A stretch of 5,061 nt of DNA, from the NCBI GenBank assembly GCA_902474645.1, contig CABRWN010000150.1:1-5061 (forward strand). Reading direction: 5' to 3'. Positions 1 through 5,061 of this stretch are shown here, piece after piece. Below the pieces are notes generated by a model, which saw only the letters and a list, made by a program, of their open reading frames with translations, did no database searches and had not been told where the DNA came from. The stretch comes from an uncultured Collinsella sp. (GTDB lineage: Bacteria; Actinomycetota; Coriobacteriia; Coriobacteriales; Coriobacteriaceae). The stretch's first letter is position 1, and the number at the start of each line of letters is the position of its first letter. A program made the position numbers and the translations under genes.

Positions 1-487
1 AGATGCCGCCGATCTGCGCGACGTGCGCCATGACCTGAATGCCGCGGGCCTCGAGCGCCTGCAGCGCGATCCCGCCGGCGATGCATAGAGGGGCCGTCAG
101 ACGGCCGGAGAAGTGCCCGCCGCCGGCGACGTCGTGCATGTTGTGGTACTTCACACGCGCCGGAAAGTCTGCGTGCCCGGGGCGGGGCTTGCGGCGCAGC
201 TCGGAGTAATCCTTGGAGCGCGTGTTGGTGTTCTCGATAATCGCTGCAATGGGCGCTCCGGTGGTATGTCCATCGACAATACCGGCGATGATGTGGGCGG
301 CGTCGGCCTCGCGGCGTTTGGTCGCGGTCTCGTCGCGACCGGGGGCGCGACGGTCGAGGAAGGCCTGCAGTTGCTCCTGGTCCACGGCGATGCCCGCCGG
401 GATGCCATCGAGTGAGCAGCCGATGGCGGGGGAGTGCGACTGGCCGAAGATGCTCAGATGCAAGACGTTGCCAAAGGTCGAGGACAT
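1..487 (-). CDS. aroC: Chorismate synthase, N-terminal 162 codons (3' end outside the window)
   Basis: Chorismate synthase converts 5-enolpyruvylshikimate-3-phosphate to chorismate with reduced FMN, the last shikimate-pathway step, in the cytoplasm. The 162 visible residues begin MSSTFGNVLH. Family landmarks are the first signature at residues 15-23 (GQSHSPAIG, with the catalytic-type His18), NTNTRSKDY (86-94), the RPGHAD motif (102-107, with the second conserved His at 105) and the second signature around GGGHFSGRLT (122-131). Family members run about 350-400 residues, so more than half is missing at the left edge; no frameshift is seen. The ATG at 487-485 is chosen because GAGGAGG (500-494) sits 6 nt upstream and the N-terminus fits the family. 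Only 1 bp separates it from the aroA stop codon, so coupling to aroA is likely. The first signature departs from the usual GESHG. The identity is firm; activity cannot be judged from the N-terminus alone. Confidence 0.96.
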   Translation of the reverse strand, partial: MSSTFGNVLHLSIFGQSHSPAIGCSLDGIPAGIAVDQEQLQAFLDRRAPGRDETATKRREADAAHIIAGIVDGHTTGAPIAAIIENTNTRSKDYSELRRKPRPGHADFPARVKYHNMHDVAGGGHFSGRLTAPLCIAGGIALQALEARGIQVMAHVAQIGGI

Positions 488-488
488 G

Positions 489-1808
489 CTATTCCTCCTC
501 GAGCGTGACCTTGCCGCCCAGCAGGCGGTAGTGGTCGAAGAAATCGGGATAGGACTTGTTGACGGCCTCGGCGCCGTGGATCACGACCTCGCCTGTGGCG
601 CGGCTCGCGGCGATGGCGGCCATCATGGCGATGCGGTGGTCGTTGTGCGAATTGACCTCACCGCCGATAAAGGCATCGACACCCTTGATGATGAGGTCGT
701 CGCCGGCAATACGCACCTGCGCGCCCAGCGCGGTGAGCTCGCGGGTGGTGGTAGCCAGGCGGTCGGATTCCTTGATACGTAGACGGGCGCAATCGCGGAT
801 AAAGGTGCGGCCCTGTGCCAGCGAGGCCACGGCCGAGATAACGGGCACGAGGTCGGGAATGTCGTGGGCACTCATCTCAAAGCCGGCGAGCTTGTCGGAC
901 TGCACGGTGGCGGCGTTGGTTGAGCGCACGATGCGGGCGCCAAAGCGCGAAAGCGCGGCAAGCACGTTGCGGTCGCCCTGCGCGGAGCTCAGGGACACAC
1001 CCTCGACGGTGATAGGGTCGGTGCCGATGGCGCCGGCGCACAGCCAAAAGGCAGCGTTGGACCAGTCGCCCTCGACGGCTACGCTGCCGGGCGTGCGATA
1101 CGAGCCACTGCTCACGCGGAAGTTCGTGACCTCGGGCTGGCCGTCCTTGGCCGGAATGCGCTCGACGTTGACCTCGACGCCAAAGGCCTTCATGGCCTGG
1201 ATCGTCAGGTTGATGTAGGGGCGGCTCTCAATGAGGCCGGTCACCTGCACGCAGGAGGGCTGGGCGAGCAACGGGGCTGCCAGCAGCAGGCCCGAGATGT
1301 ACTGCGAGCTCACGTTGCCCGGCAGCACAAAGGTGCCCGGGCGCATGCGTCCGCTCGTCTTGAGCGGAAAACCGCCCAGGCCCTGCAGGTCGCAACCGGC
1401 GGCGATAATCTCGTCCGAGAGCGGAGAGAGCGGGCGGGCGCCCAGACGACCCTGGCCCACAAAGGTGGCCTCTGCGCCTAACGCGCAGGCGACGGGCAGC
1501 ATAAAACGCAGCGTGGAGCCGCTCTCGCCGCAGTCGAGCGTGCCGCCTGCAAGTGCTTTGAGCAGGCCAAACTCAACACTCTTCATGGTGGGGTGGACCT
1601 GGAAGCCGTCCTCGACGGTCTCGATGCGGGCACCCAGGGCCGTAAGGCAACGCACCGTAGCCTCGATGTCGGCGCAGGTGGTGTTGCAGGTGACGTGCGT
1701 CTCGCCGTTGGCAAGCGCAGCGCAGATAATCAAGCGGTGCGCCATCGACTTGGATGCGATGGCGGGAACGGTGCCCTTGAGCGGGGACGGGGTGATGCGG
1801 GCTAGCAT
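489..1808 (-). CDS. aroA: 3-phosphoshikimate 1-carboxyvinyltransferase (EPSP synthase)
   Basis: EPSP synthase transfers the enolpyruvyl group of phosphoenolpyruvate to shikimate-3-phosphate, the sixth shikimate step and the target of glyphosate. The 439-residue protein matches the usual 420-450. Visible family motifs are SKSMAHR (19-25, Lys20/Ser21/Arg25 binding site), CGESGSTLR (93-101, the PEP/glyphosate loop), SSQY (167-170, shikimate-phosphate contacts), GDWSNAAF (247-254), IPD with Asp319 as the likely catalytic acid, RIKESDR (344-350, Glu347), NDHR (389-392) and Lys418 near the C-terminus. All key residues appear present. The ATG at 1808 is supported by the family-typical start MLARITPSPLKGT and by GAAGGGAG (1826-1819) 10 nt upstream. 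It overlaps the 3' end of aroB by 7 bp and ends 1 bp before aroC. The PEP loop differs from the E. coli sequence: Glu95 for Asn, Ser98 for Thr97 and Phe102 for Pro101. Gly97, matching E. coli Gly96, is kept. Confidence 0.98.
   Translation of the reverse strand: MLARITPSPLKGTVPAIASKSMAHRLIICAALANGETHVTCNTTCADIEATVRCLTALGARIETVEDGFQVHPTMKSVEFGLLKALAGGTLDCGESGSTLRFMLPVACALGAEATFVGQGRLGARPLSPLSDEIIAAGCDLQGLGGFPLKTSGRMRPGTFVLPGNVSSQYISGLLLAAPLLAQPSCVQVTGLIESRPYINLTIQAMKAFGVEVNVERIPAKDGQPEVTNFRVSSGSYRTPGSVAVEGDWSNAAFWLCAGAIGTDPITVEGVSLSSAQGDRNVLAALSRFGARIVRSTNAATVQSDKLAGFEMSAHDIPDLVPVISAVASLAQGRTFIRDCARLRIKESDRLATTTRELTALGAQVRIAGDDLIIKGVDAFIGGEVNSHNDHRIAMMAAIAASRATGEVVIHGAEAVNKSYPDFFDHYRLLGGKVTLEEE
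494..500 (-). promoter_or_regulatory. Ribosome-binding site of aroC inside the end of aroA
   Basis: The minus strand reads GAGGAGG, a near-perfect Shine-Dalgarno core, 6 nt before the aroC ATG. These bases also form most of the last three codons of aroA (Glu-Glu-Glu), so the acidic tail of EPSP synthase and the aroC ribosome site are the same DNA. This fixes the aroC start and implies translational coupling. Confidence 0.85.
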
Positions 1809-2908
1809 GCGGATGCGTCTCCCTTCTGGCCGAGGCCCTCGGCAATGAGTTCATGAAAAGTGGAAAGCGGCGTGCGGTCGATGCTGCAGCGGCCAATGCC
1901 GTGCGGAATCACCAGGTCGATAGTGTCACCGGCACGTTTTTTGTCGTGCAGCGCCTCGGCAAAGATGGCGTCGGCATCTTGGTCGCAGCGGGTCTTGAGG
2001 CCATGGCGGGCGCAGAGCTCCTCAATACGACCGGGCAGTGCAGCATCGCAAACGCCGTGCAGGGCCGCGGCGCGCGTGATGATACCCATGCCGATCGAAA
2101 CGCAGTTGCCGTGTCCGAGCTCAAAGTGCTCGCAGGCCTCGACGGCGTGTCCGGCGCTGTGTCCAAAGTTGAGGAGCTTGCGCTGGTTGGTTTCGCGCTC
2201 GTCGGCGACGACCACGGCGCGCTTGATGTCGATATTGCGGGCGATGATGAGCGCTACGCGGGCCACATCGCGGTTGAGCAGCTCCAGCGTGAGCGGGGTC
2301 TTCTCCAGCTCGGCGAAAAGCTCTGGGTCGGCGATCACGGCGTGCTTGACGACCTCGCCACAGCCGTCGGCGAACTGCTCGGGCGTGAGGGTGGCCAGGC
2401 ACCCCACGTCGGCGATAACCACATTCGGCTGCCAAAAGGCGCCGGCCAGGTTCTTGCCAGCTGCCAGGTCGATGGCCGTCTTGCCGCCGACCGACGAATC
2501 CACCATGGCGAGCAGGCTTGTGGGAATCTGCACAAACTTGCAGCCGCGCATGTAGGTGGCGGCCACAAAGCCCGCCACGTCGCCCACGACGCCGCCGCCG
2601 AGCGCCACGATCACGTCGGAGCGCGAAAGCTCGTGCTCGGCCACAAACTCCAAAATGGCAACGTAGGTCTCGGCACGCTTATGGGCCTCGCCGGCCTCGA
2701 AGGTGCAGATGCTCACCTCGTAGCCTGCGGATTCGAGGCTCTGCTTAACGGGCATCTGGTAGAGGGGGCCTACGTTGGTGTCCGTCACGATGACGGCGCG
2801 CGAGCCGCCGGCGGTGGCGCGGACGAGCGGGCCTGCCTGCTCCAGCAAAAACGTGCCCACATGCACCTGGTAGGGGCGTGCGGTGTCGATATCGATGGTA
2901 ATCGCCAT
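1802..2908 (-). CDS. aroB: 3-dehydroquinate synthase
   Basis: Dehydroquinate synthase cyclises DAHP to 3-dehydroquinate, the second shikimate step, using catalytic NAD+ and a divalent metal. The 368 residues match the family (about 360). The N-terminal NAD-binding half contains DTNVGPLY (43-50), EAGEAHK (71-77), the glycine-rich GGGVVGDVAGFVAAT (104-118), PTSLLAMVDSSVGGKTA (129-145) and GKN (151-153). Likely metal ligands are Glu185 (in CGEVVKHA), His250 (in NFGHSAGHA) and His266 (in GHGNCVSIGM). Lys143, Lys152, Arg243 and Lys244 fit the substrate-binding residues. The ATG at 2908 has GAAAGGA (2924-2918) 9 nt upstream. It follows tyrA by 36 bp, the widest gap in the operon; I see no hairpin or convincing promoter there, so it is probably read from the upstream promoter. 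Its last 7 bp overlap the start of aroA. The sequence is complete, with no missing key residue. Confidence 0.98.
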   Translation of the reverse strand: MAITIDIDTARPYQVHVGTFLLEQAGPLVRATAGGSRAVIVTDTNVGPLYQMPVKQSLESAGYEVSICTFEAGEAHKRAETYVAILEFVAEHELSRSDVIVALGGGVVGDVAGFVAATYMRGCKFVQIPTSLLAMVDSSVGGKTAIDLAAGKNLAGAFWQPNVVIADVGCLATLTPEQFADGCGEVVKHAVIADPELFAELEKTPLTLELLNRDVARVALIIARNIDIKRAVVVADERETNQRKLLNFGHSAGHAVEACEHFELGHGNCVSIGMGIITRAAALHGVCDAALPGRIEELCARHGLKTRCDQDADAIFAEALHDKKRAGDTIDLVIPHGIGRCSIDRTPLSTFHELIAEGLGQKGDASAC

Positions 2909-2944
2909 AAGCTTCGGTCCTTTCGACCTGGCGTGATGGGTGGT

Positions 2945-3859
2945 CTAGTGGGAGGCCTCGTCGTCGAGCGCGCGCTTGATGCGGTCGCCCTCGGCAAGGA
3001 GATTCTCCAGATAGCGCTGGTCGCGGTCCTTAAGGGCGCGGCTGTAGGCGCCGAGCGATTCGATCAGATGGTCGATCTCGAAGGCGAGCGCATCGGCGTC
3101 GTCGATCATGAGCTCGGACCACATCTGCGGGTTGAGGTGGGCCACGCGCGTAAGGTCGCGGTAGCTGCCGGCAGAAAAGCCGTGGTGGACCTGGGCGGTG
3201 GGACTTTTTACGTAGGCGTTGGACACCACGTGCGCGAGCTGGCTCGTAAAGGCGATCACGCGGTCGTGCTCGGCAGCGGTTGTCACGCTGAACTTGCCAA
3301 ACCCCAAGGGACGCACCATCTCGCGCACCTGGCCCAAGAGCTCCAGCTTAAGAGCATCGTCTACCGCGGGCGGAACGAGCACGAGCGGGGCGTCCTGGAA
3401 CAGGTCGGCACGGGAGTGGGCGTAGCCCGAGAACTGGGTGCCCGCCATGGGGTGCGCGCCTACAAAGTAAAACCCGTGCTCGCGGGCGAGCTCAAAGGCA
3501 CGCTTGCACACGATGCCCTTCACGCCCACGGTGTCAATCACCACGGGCCCCATGATGGCCTCGGTATCGGTGGCGTCGGCGAGCGCCTGGGCATGCGCCT
3601 CGAGCCACTCGATGCAGGCCTCGGGGTAACAGGCCAGCACGATGATGTCGCACTCGCCGAGCGTCTCGTCGTTGAGCTCGCCGGTAACGGTGCCCATGCT
3701 GGCGGCCGTCATGACGTCATCGTCGGGGTCCCAGGCCAGCACACGGACGCCCGCCTGCGCATAGCCGCGGGCAAAGCTGCCGCCGATGAGGCCCAGGCCC
3801 ACAATGCCGGCGCATTTGGGGCCGCCCTGGTTAACGCGCGCGTTTCTCACCGTACCCAT
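2945..3859 (-). CDS. tyrA: Prephenate dehydrogenase, TyrA family, without an ACT domain
   Basis: This enzyme oxidatively decarboxylates prephenate to 4-hydroxyphenylpyruvate, the committed step to tyrosine. The N-terminal Rossmann fold has GLGLIGGS (21-28, GxGxxG) and an acidic residue at the end of the second strand (Asp44 in AWDPD), which suggests NAD+ rather than NADP+. Active-site motifs are GAHPMAG (134-140, conserved His136), EHDR (197-200), FTSQLAHVVSNAY (204-216) and YRDLTRVA (233-240). At 304 residues it is close to the catalytic core alone: the C-terminal ACT domain of the Bacillus-type enzyme is absent, and so is a fused chorismate mutase. The ATG at 3859 has GGAG (3869-3866) 6 nt upstream, inside the last codons of the DAHP synthase gene, and follows that stop codon after 3 bp. 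About 16 residues precede the first beta strand, slightly long but not abnormal. Use of arogenate instead of prephenate cannot be excluded from sequence. Confidence 0.93.
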   Translation of the reverse strand: MGTVRNARVNQGGPKCAGIVGLGLIGGSFARGYAQAGVRVLAWDPDDDVMTAASMGTVTGELNDETLGECDIIVLACYPEACIEWLEAHAQALADATDTEAIMGPVVIDTVGVKGIVCKRAFELAREHGFYFVGAHPMAGTQFSGYAHSRADLFQDAPLVLVPPAVDDALKLELLGQVREMVRPLGFGKFSVTTAAEHDRVIAFTSQLAHVVSNAYVKSPTAQVHHGFSAGSYRDLTRVAHLNPQMWSELMIDDADALAFEIDHLIESLGAYSRALKDRDQRYLENLLAEGDRIKRALDDEASH

Positions 3860-3862
3860 GGG

Positions 3863-4885
3863 CTACTCCATGGTCTCTTGGCAGACGACCTCGCGGATGG
3901 CGCGGATGCGGCGCATAGTGTCGTCGAACTGGTCGGGGGTGAGGGCCTGGGCGCCGTCGGACCATGCACGGCTGGGCTCGTCGTGGACTTCGATCTCCAG
4001 ACCGTTGGCGCCGCAGGCGGTCGCCGCGAGCGCCATGGGCTCAACGTAGCGGGTGTAGCCGGTGGCGTGGCTGGGGTCGGCAACGACGGGCAGGTGCGAC
4101 AGGTGGTGCAGCACCGGCACGGCGTTAAGGTCGAAGGTATTGCGGGTGCGGGTCTCGAAGGTGCGGATACCGCGCTCGCACAGGATAACGTTGTCGTTGC
4201 CCTCGCTCATGATGTACTCGGCAGCCATGAGCAGCTCGTCGATCGTGCCGGACATGCCGCGCTTGAGCAGAATCGGGGTCTGCGTCTTGCCGACCTCCTT
4301 GAGCAGGGGGAAGTTCTGGGCGTTGCGAGCGCCAATCTGCATGACGTCAATCTTCTTGTCCAAGAAGACCTGCACGTCGCGCGGGTCCATGATCTCGGTG
4401 ACGATCGGCATGTCGAGCTCGGCCGAGGCCTCGCACAGTAGGTCCAGACCGGCGGGGCCCATGCCCTGGTAGGCATACGGGGACGTGCGGGGCTTGTAGG
4501 CGCCGCCGCGCAGCATCGTGGCGCCGGCAGCCTTCACGCGACGGGCGATGCGGATGAGGTTCTCGCCCTCGACGGAGCAGGGGCCGGCGATGACCTGGAA
4601 CTGGTCGCCGCCGATCTTGACGCCGTGGCCGCAGTCGATGACGGAGTCCTCGGGGTGGAACTTGCGGTTGGCGCGCTTGAACGGCTCGGAGACGCGCTGC
4701 ACGCGCTCAACGACGTCCATGGACTCGAGGAGGAACGGGTCGATCTTGGTGGTGTCGCCTACTAGGCCGATAATGGTCTCGTTCTCACCGCGCGAGACAT
4801 CGGTCTTCAGGCCTTTTTTCTCAATCCAGCTGACGATATGGCTGACGGCCTCGTCACTGGCGCTCTGCTTTAAAATTGCAATCAT
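3863..4885 (-). CDS. aroF: 3-deoxy-7-phosphoheptulonate (DAHP) synthase, type I-beta with N-terminal ferredoxin-like domain
   Basis: DAHP synthase condenses phosphoenolpyruvate and erythrose-4-phosphate, the first step of the shikimate pathway and its main feedback point. The 340-residue protein has the layout of the Thermotoga maritima enzyme (338 residues). A small ferredoxin-like regulatory domain (about 1-67, beginning MIAILKQSASDEAV) precedes a TIM barrel. Barrel motifs are GPCSVE (101-106), RGGAYKPRTSPYAYQG (126-141), QIGARN (183-188), LLKRG (206-210), CERGIRTFE (236-244) and DPSH (270-273). Likely metal ligands are Cys103, His273, Glu299 and Asp310. In this subfamily the N-terminal domain mediates inhibition by Tyr and/or Phe; that such inhibition occurs here is inferred. 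The ATG at 4885 fits the family start and follows GAGGTGAGAGG (4902-4892). An in-frame ATG at 4933 would add 16 residues, but it lies in the loop of a hairpin and lacks family support. It is the first gene of the operon, 3 bp before tyrA. Confidence 0.97.
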   Translation of the reverse strand: MIAILKQSASDEAVSHIVSWIEKKGLKTDVSRGENETIIGLVGDTTKIDPFLLESMDVVERVQRVSEPFKRANRKFHPEDSVIDCGHGVKIGGDQFQVIAGPCSVEGENLIRIARRVKAAGATMLRGGAYKPRTSPYAYQGMGPAGLDLLCEASAELDMPIVTEIMDPRDVQVFLDKKIDVMQIGARNAQNFPLLKEVGKTQTPILLKRGMSGTIDELLMAAEYIMSEGNDNVILCERGIRTFETRTRNTFDLNAVPVLHHLSHLPVVADPSHATGYTRYVEPMALAATACGANGLEIEVHDEPSRAWSDGAQALTPDQFDDTMRRIRAIREVVCQETME

Positions 4886-4956
4886 GGTGTGCCTCTCACC
4901 TCGATGGTTAGCCGTTGCAAAAACGGCCCGCATTGCGAGCCGTTATATATGTGCAT
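4882..4956 (-). CDS. Possible 24-codon leader peptide ORF upstream of DAHP synthase (speculative)
   Basis: An ATG at 4956 opens a 24-codon frame (MHIYNGSQCGPFLQRLTIEV followed by RGTP). Its TGA stop (4884-4882) overlaps the DAHP synthase ATG as ATGA, an arrangement common in coupled genes. A single Tyr codon (4947-4945) lies just before the first arm of the terminator-like stem, and a single Phe codon (4923-4921) lies at the end of its second arm. Against it: no Shine-Dalgarno site precedes the ATG, so it would need leaderless initiation from the candidate promoter. There is only one codon of each regulatory amino acid, and the absence of an early stop does not fit classical attenuation. It may be a chance ORF. 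Confidence 0.2.
   Translation of the reverse strand: MHIYNGSQCGPFLQRLTIEVRGTP
4892..4902 (-). promoter_or_regulatory. Ribosome-binding site of the DAHP synthase gene
   Basis: The minus strand reads GAGGTGAGAGG. GAGGTGA (4902-4896) is complementary to the 3' end of 16S rRNA and ends 10 nt before the ATG at 4885. The overlapping AGAGG (4896-4892) ends 6 nt before it. This decides the start at 4885 over the upstream in-frame ATG at 4933. The site lies just downstream of the hairpin region and is not itself inside either stem. Confidence 0.75.
4911..4927 (-). promoter_or_regulatory. Alternative (anti-terminator) hairpin in the operon leader
   Basis: On the minus strand GCCGTT (4927-4922) can pair with AACGGC (4916-4911) around a 5-nt loop (TTTGC). 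This gives 6 bp, or 7 with a G-U pair. The first arm is the 3' arm of the terminator-like stem, so the two structures exclude each other. AACGGC occurs twice (4944-4939 and 4916-4911), flanking its single complement. The alternative stem is weaker than the 10-bp one and would need the first arm to be masked. The pairings are directly visible; a regulatory role is inferred. Confidence 0.4.
4919..4944 (-). terminator. Intrinsic-terminator-like hairpin in the operon leader, probable attenuator
   Basis: Read on the minus strand, AACGGCTCGC (4944-4935), loop AAT (4934-4932) and GCGGGCCGTT (4931-4922) form a 10-bp stem with one G-U pair. A run of five T (4923-4919) begins in the last two stem bases and continues past it. 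This is the form of an intrinsic terminator in the direction of the operon. On the plus strand the same hairpin is followed by ATATAT rather than a T-run, so termination that way is less likely. Only 33 nt separate it from the first start codon, leaving little room for a separate promoter. A leader attenuator is therefore more likely than the terminator of an upstream gene, but the latter remains possible because the upstream gene is not visible. Confidence 0.6.
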
Positions 4957-4961
4957 GAGAG

Positions 4962-4994
4962 TTTATACTATCTGACTTGCTTTTGCCGCCTAAA
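4962..4994 (-). promoter_or_regulatory. Candidate operon promoter
   Basis: An AT-rich patch on the minus strand holds TAGTATAAA (4970-4962), giving overlapping -10 candidates TAGTAT (4970-4965) and TATAAA (4967-4962, five of six matches to TATAAT). The -35 is poor: TTTAGG (4994-4989) lies 18 bp from TAGTAT and matches TTGACA at only three positions. With TATAAA as the -10, transcription would begin near 4956-4955 and give a leader of about 70 nt that contains the hairpin. It is placed here because it is the most promoter-like stretch upstream of the operon, and nothing better lies between the hairpin and the first gene. Confidence 0.35.
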
Positions 4995-5061
4995 GCGCGC
5001 CGTCGCGACGCGTCTCCCACGTAATGGTTGATTTCCGATCTCAGCCGAACACATTAAGCGA

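Noticed and set aside
213..782. Plus-strand ORF of 189 codons opposite the aroC/aroA junction
   Set aside because: It spans the antisense of two well-identified genes, has no ribosome site of note, and encodes no recognisable domain.
2909..2944. Internal promoter or terminator in the 36-bp gap between tyrA and aroB
   Set aside because: The gap holds a ribosome site for aroB but no hairpin with a T-run and no plausible -35/-10 pair.
1853..4441. A very long plus-strand ORF (862 codons) opposite aroB, tyrA and most of the DAHP synthase gene
   Set aside because: It is the exact codon-complement frame of three genes that happen to share one reading frame. It stays open because these genes avoid TTA, CTA and TCA codons. 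Its translation is low-complexity (rich in Ala, Gly, Val, His), resembles no family, and the minus-strand proteins carry all the conserved motifs.
4886..4933. Upstream in-frame ATG at 4933 as the start of DAHP synthase
   Set aside because: It would add 16 residues unlike the family N-terminus. The ATG lies in the loop and stem of the leader hairpin, while the ATG at 4885 has a good Shine-Dalgarno site and the typical start MIAILK.
4968..5060. Open minus-strand frame entering from the right edge and stopping at TAG 4970-4968, possibly the tail of an upstream gene
   Set aside because: Only about 30 codons are visible, rich in Arg and with no recognisable motif. A frame this short stays open by chance in GC-rich DNA, so it is not called as a gene.
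5024..5061. Plus-strand ATG at 5024 as the start of a divergent gene
   Set aside because: No Shine-Dalgarno site precedes it, and only 12 codons are visible before the window ends.
4886..5061. T-box or other known riboswitch upstream of the operon
   Set aside because: I looked for the T-box core (TGGNACCGCG-like) and a long stem I structure and found neither. The space between the candidate promoter and the gene is too short for a T-box leader.

Overview
The window holds a single, tightly packed operon for aromatic amino acid biosynthesis. Every gene lies on the minus strand, so the operon reads from right to left. In transcription order the genes are: a type I-beta DAHP synthase (4885 to 3863), prephenate dehydrogenase tyrA (3859 to 2945), 3-dehydroquinate synthase aroB (2908 to 1802), EPSP synthase aroA (1808 to 489), and the first 162 codons of chorismate synthase aroC (487 to 1, running off the left edge).

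The genes cover shikimate pathway steps 1, 2, 6 and 7, plus the oxidation of prephenate towards tyrosine. Dehydroquinate dehydratase, shikimate dehydrogenase, shikimate kinase, chorismate mutase and prephenate dehydratase are not in the window. They may lie past the left edge or elsewhere in the genome. Junctions are 3 bp, 36 bp, a 7-bp overlap and 1 bp. Several ribosome-binding sites are embedded in the end of the preceding gene, so co-transcription and translational coupling are very likely.

The only substantial non-coding stretch is 4886-5061, upstream of the first gene. It has an AT-rich promoter-like patch and then, on the minus strand, a 10-bp GC-rich hairpin running into a T-tract (4944 to 4919). 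A third repeat arm (4916 to 4911) can pair with the 3' half of that hairpin. This terminator/anti-terminator arrangement suggests that operon transcription is attenuated. A possible 24-codon leader ORF, with one Tyr and one Phe codon, runs through it and ends in an ATGA overlap with the DAHP synthase start. This is the most interesting signal in the window, but it remains an inference.

The DNA is GC-rich, uses Shine-Dalgarno sites, and avoids TTA, CTA and TCA codons over long stretches. Together with the clostridial/actinobacterial look of AroA and AroC, this suggests a GC-rich anaerobic gut bacterium. A coriobacterium such as Collinsella is my best guess, and a GC-rich Oscillospiraceae member is an alternative. 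The assignment rests on recall of family resemblance, not on a search. I see no mobile elements, tRNA or rRNA genes, CRISPR arrays or defence genes. Apart from the leader region, this is an ordinary housekeeping locus.
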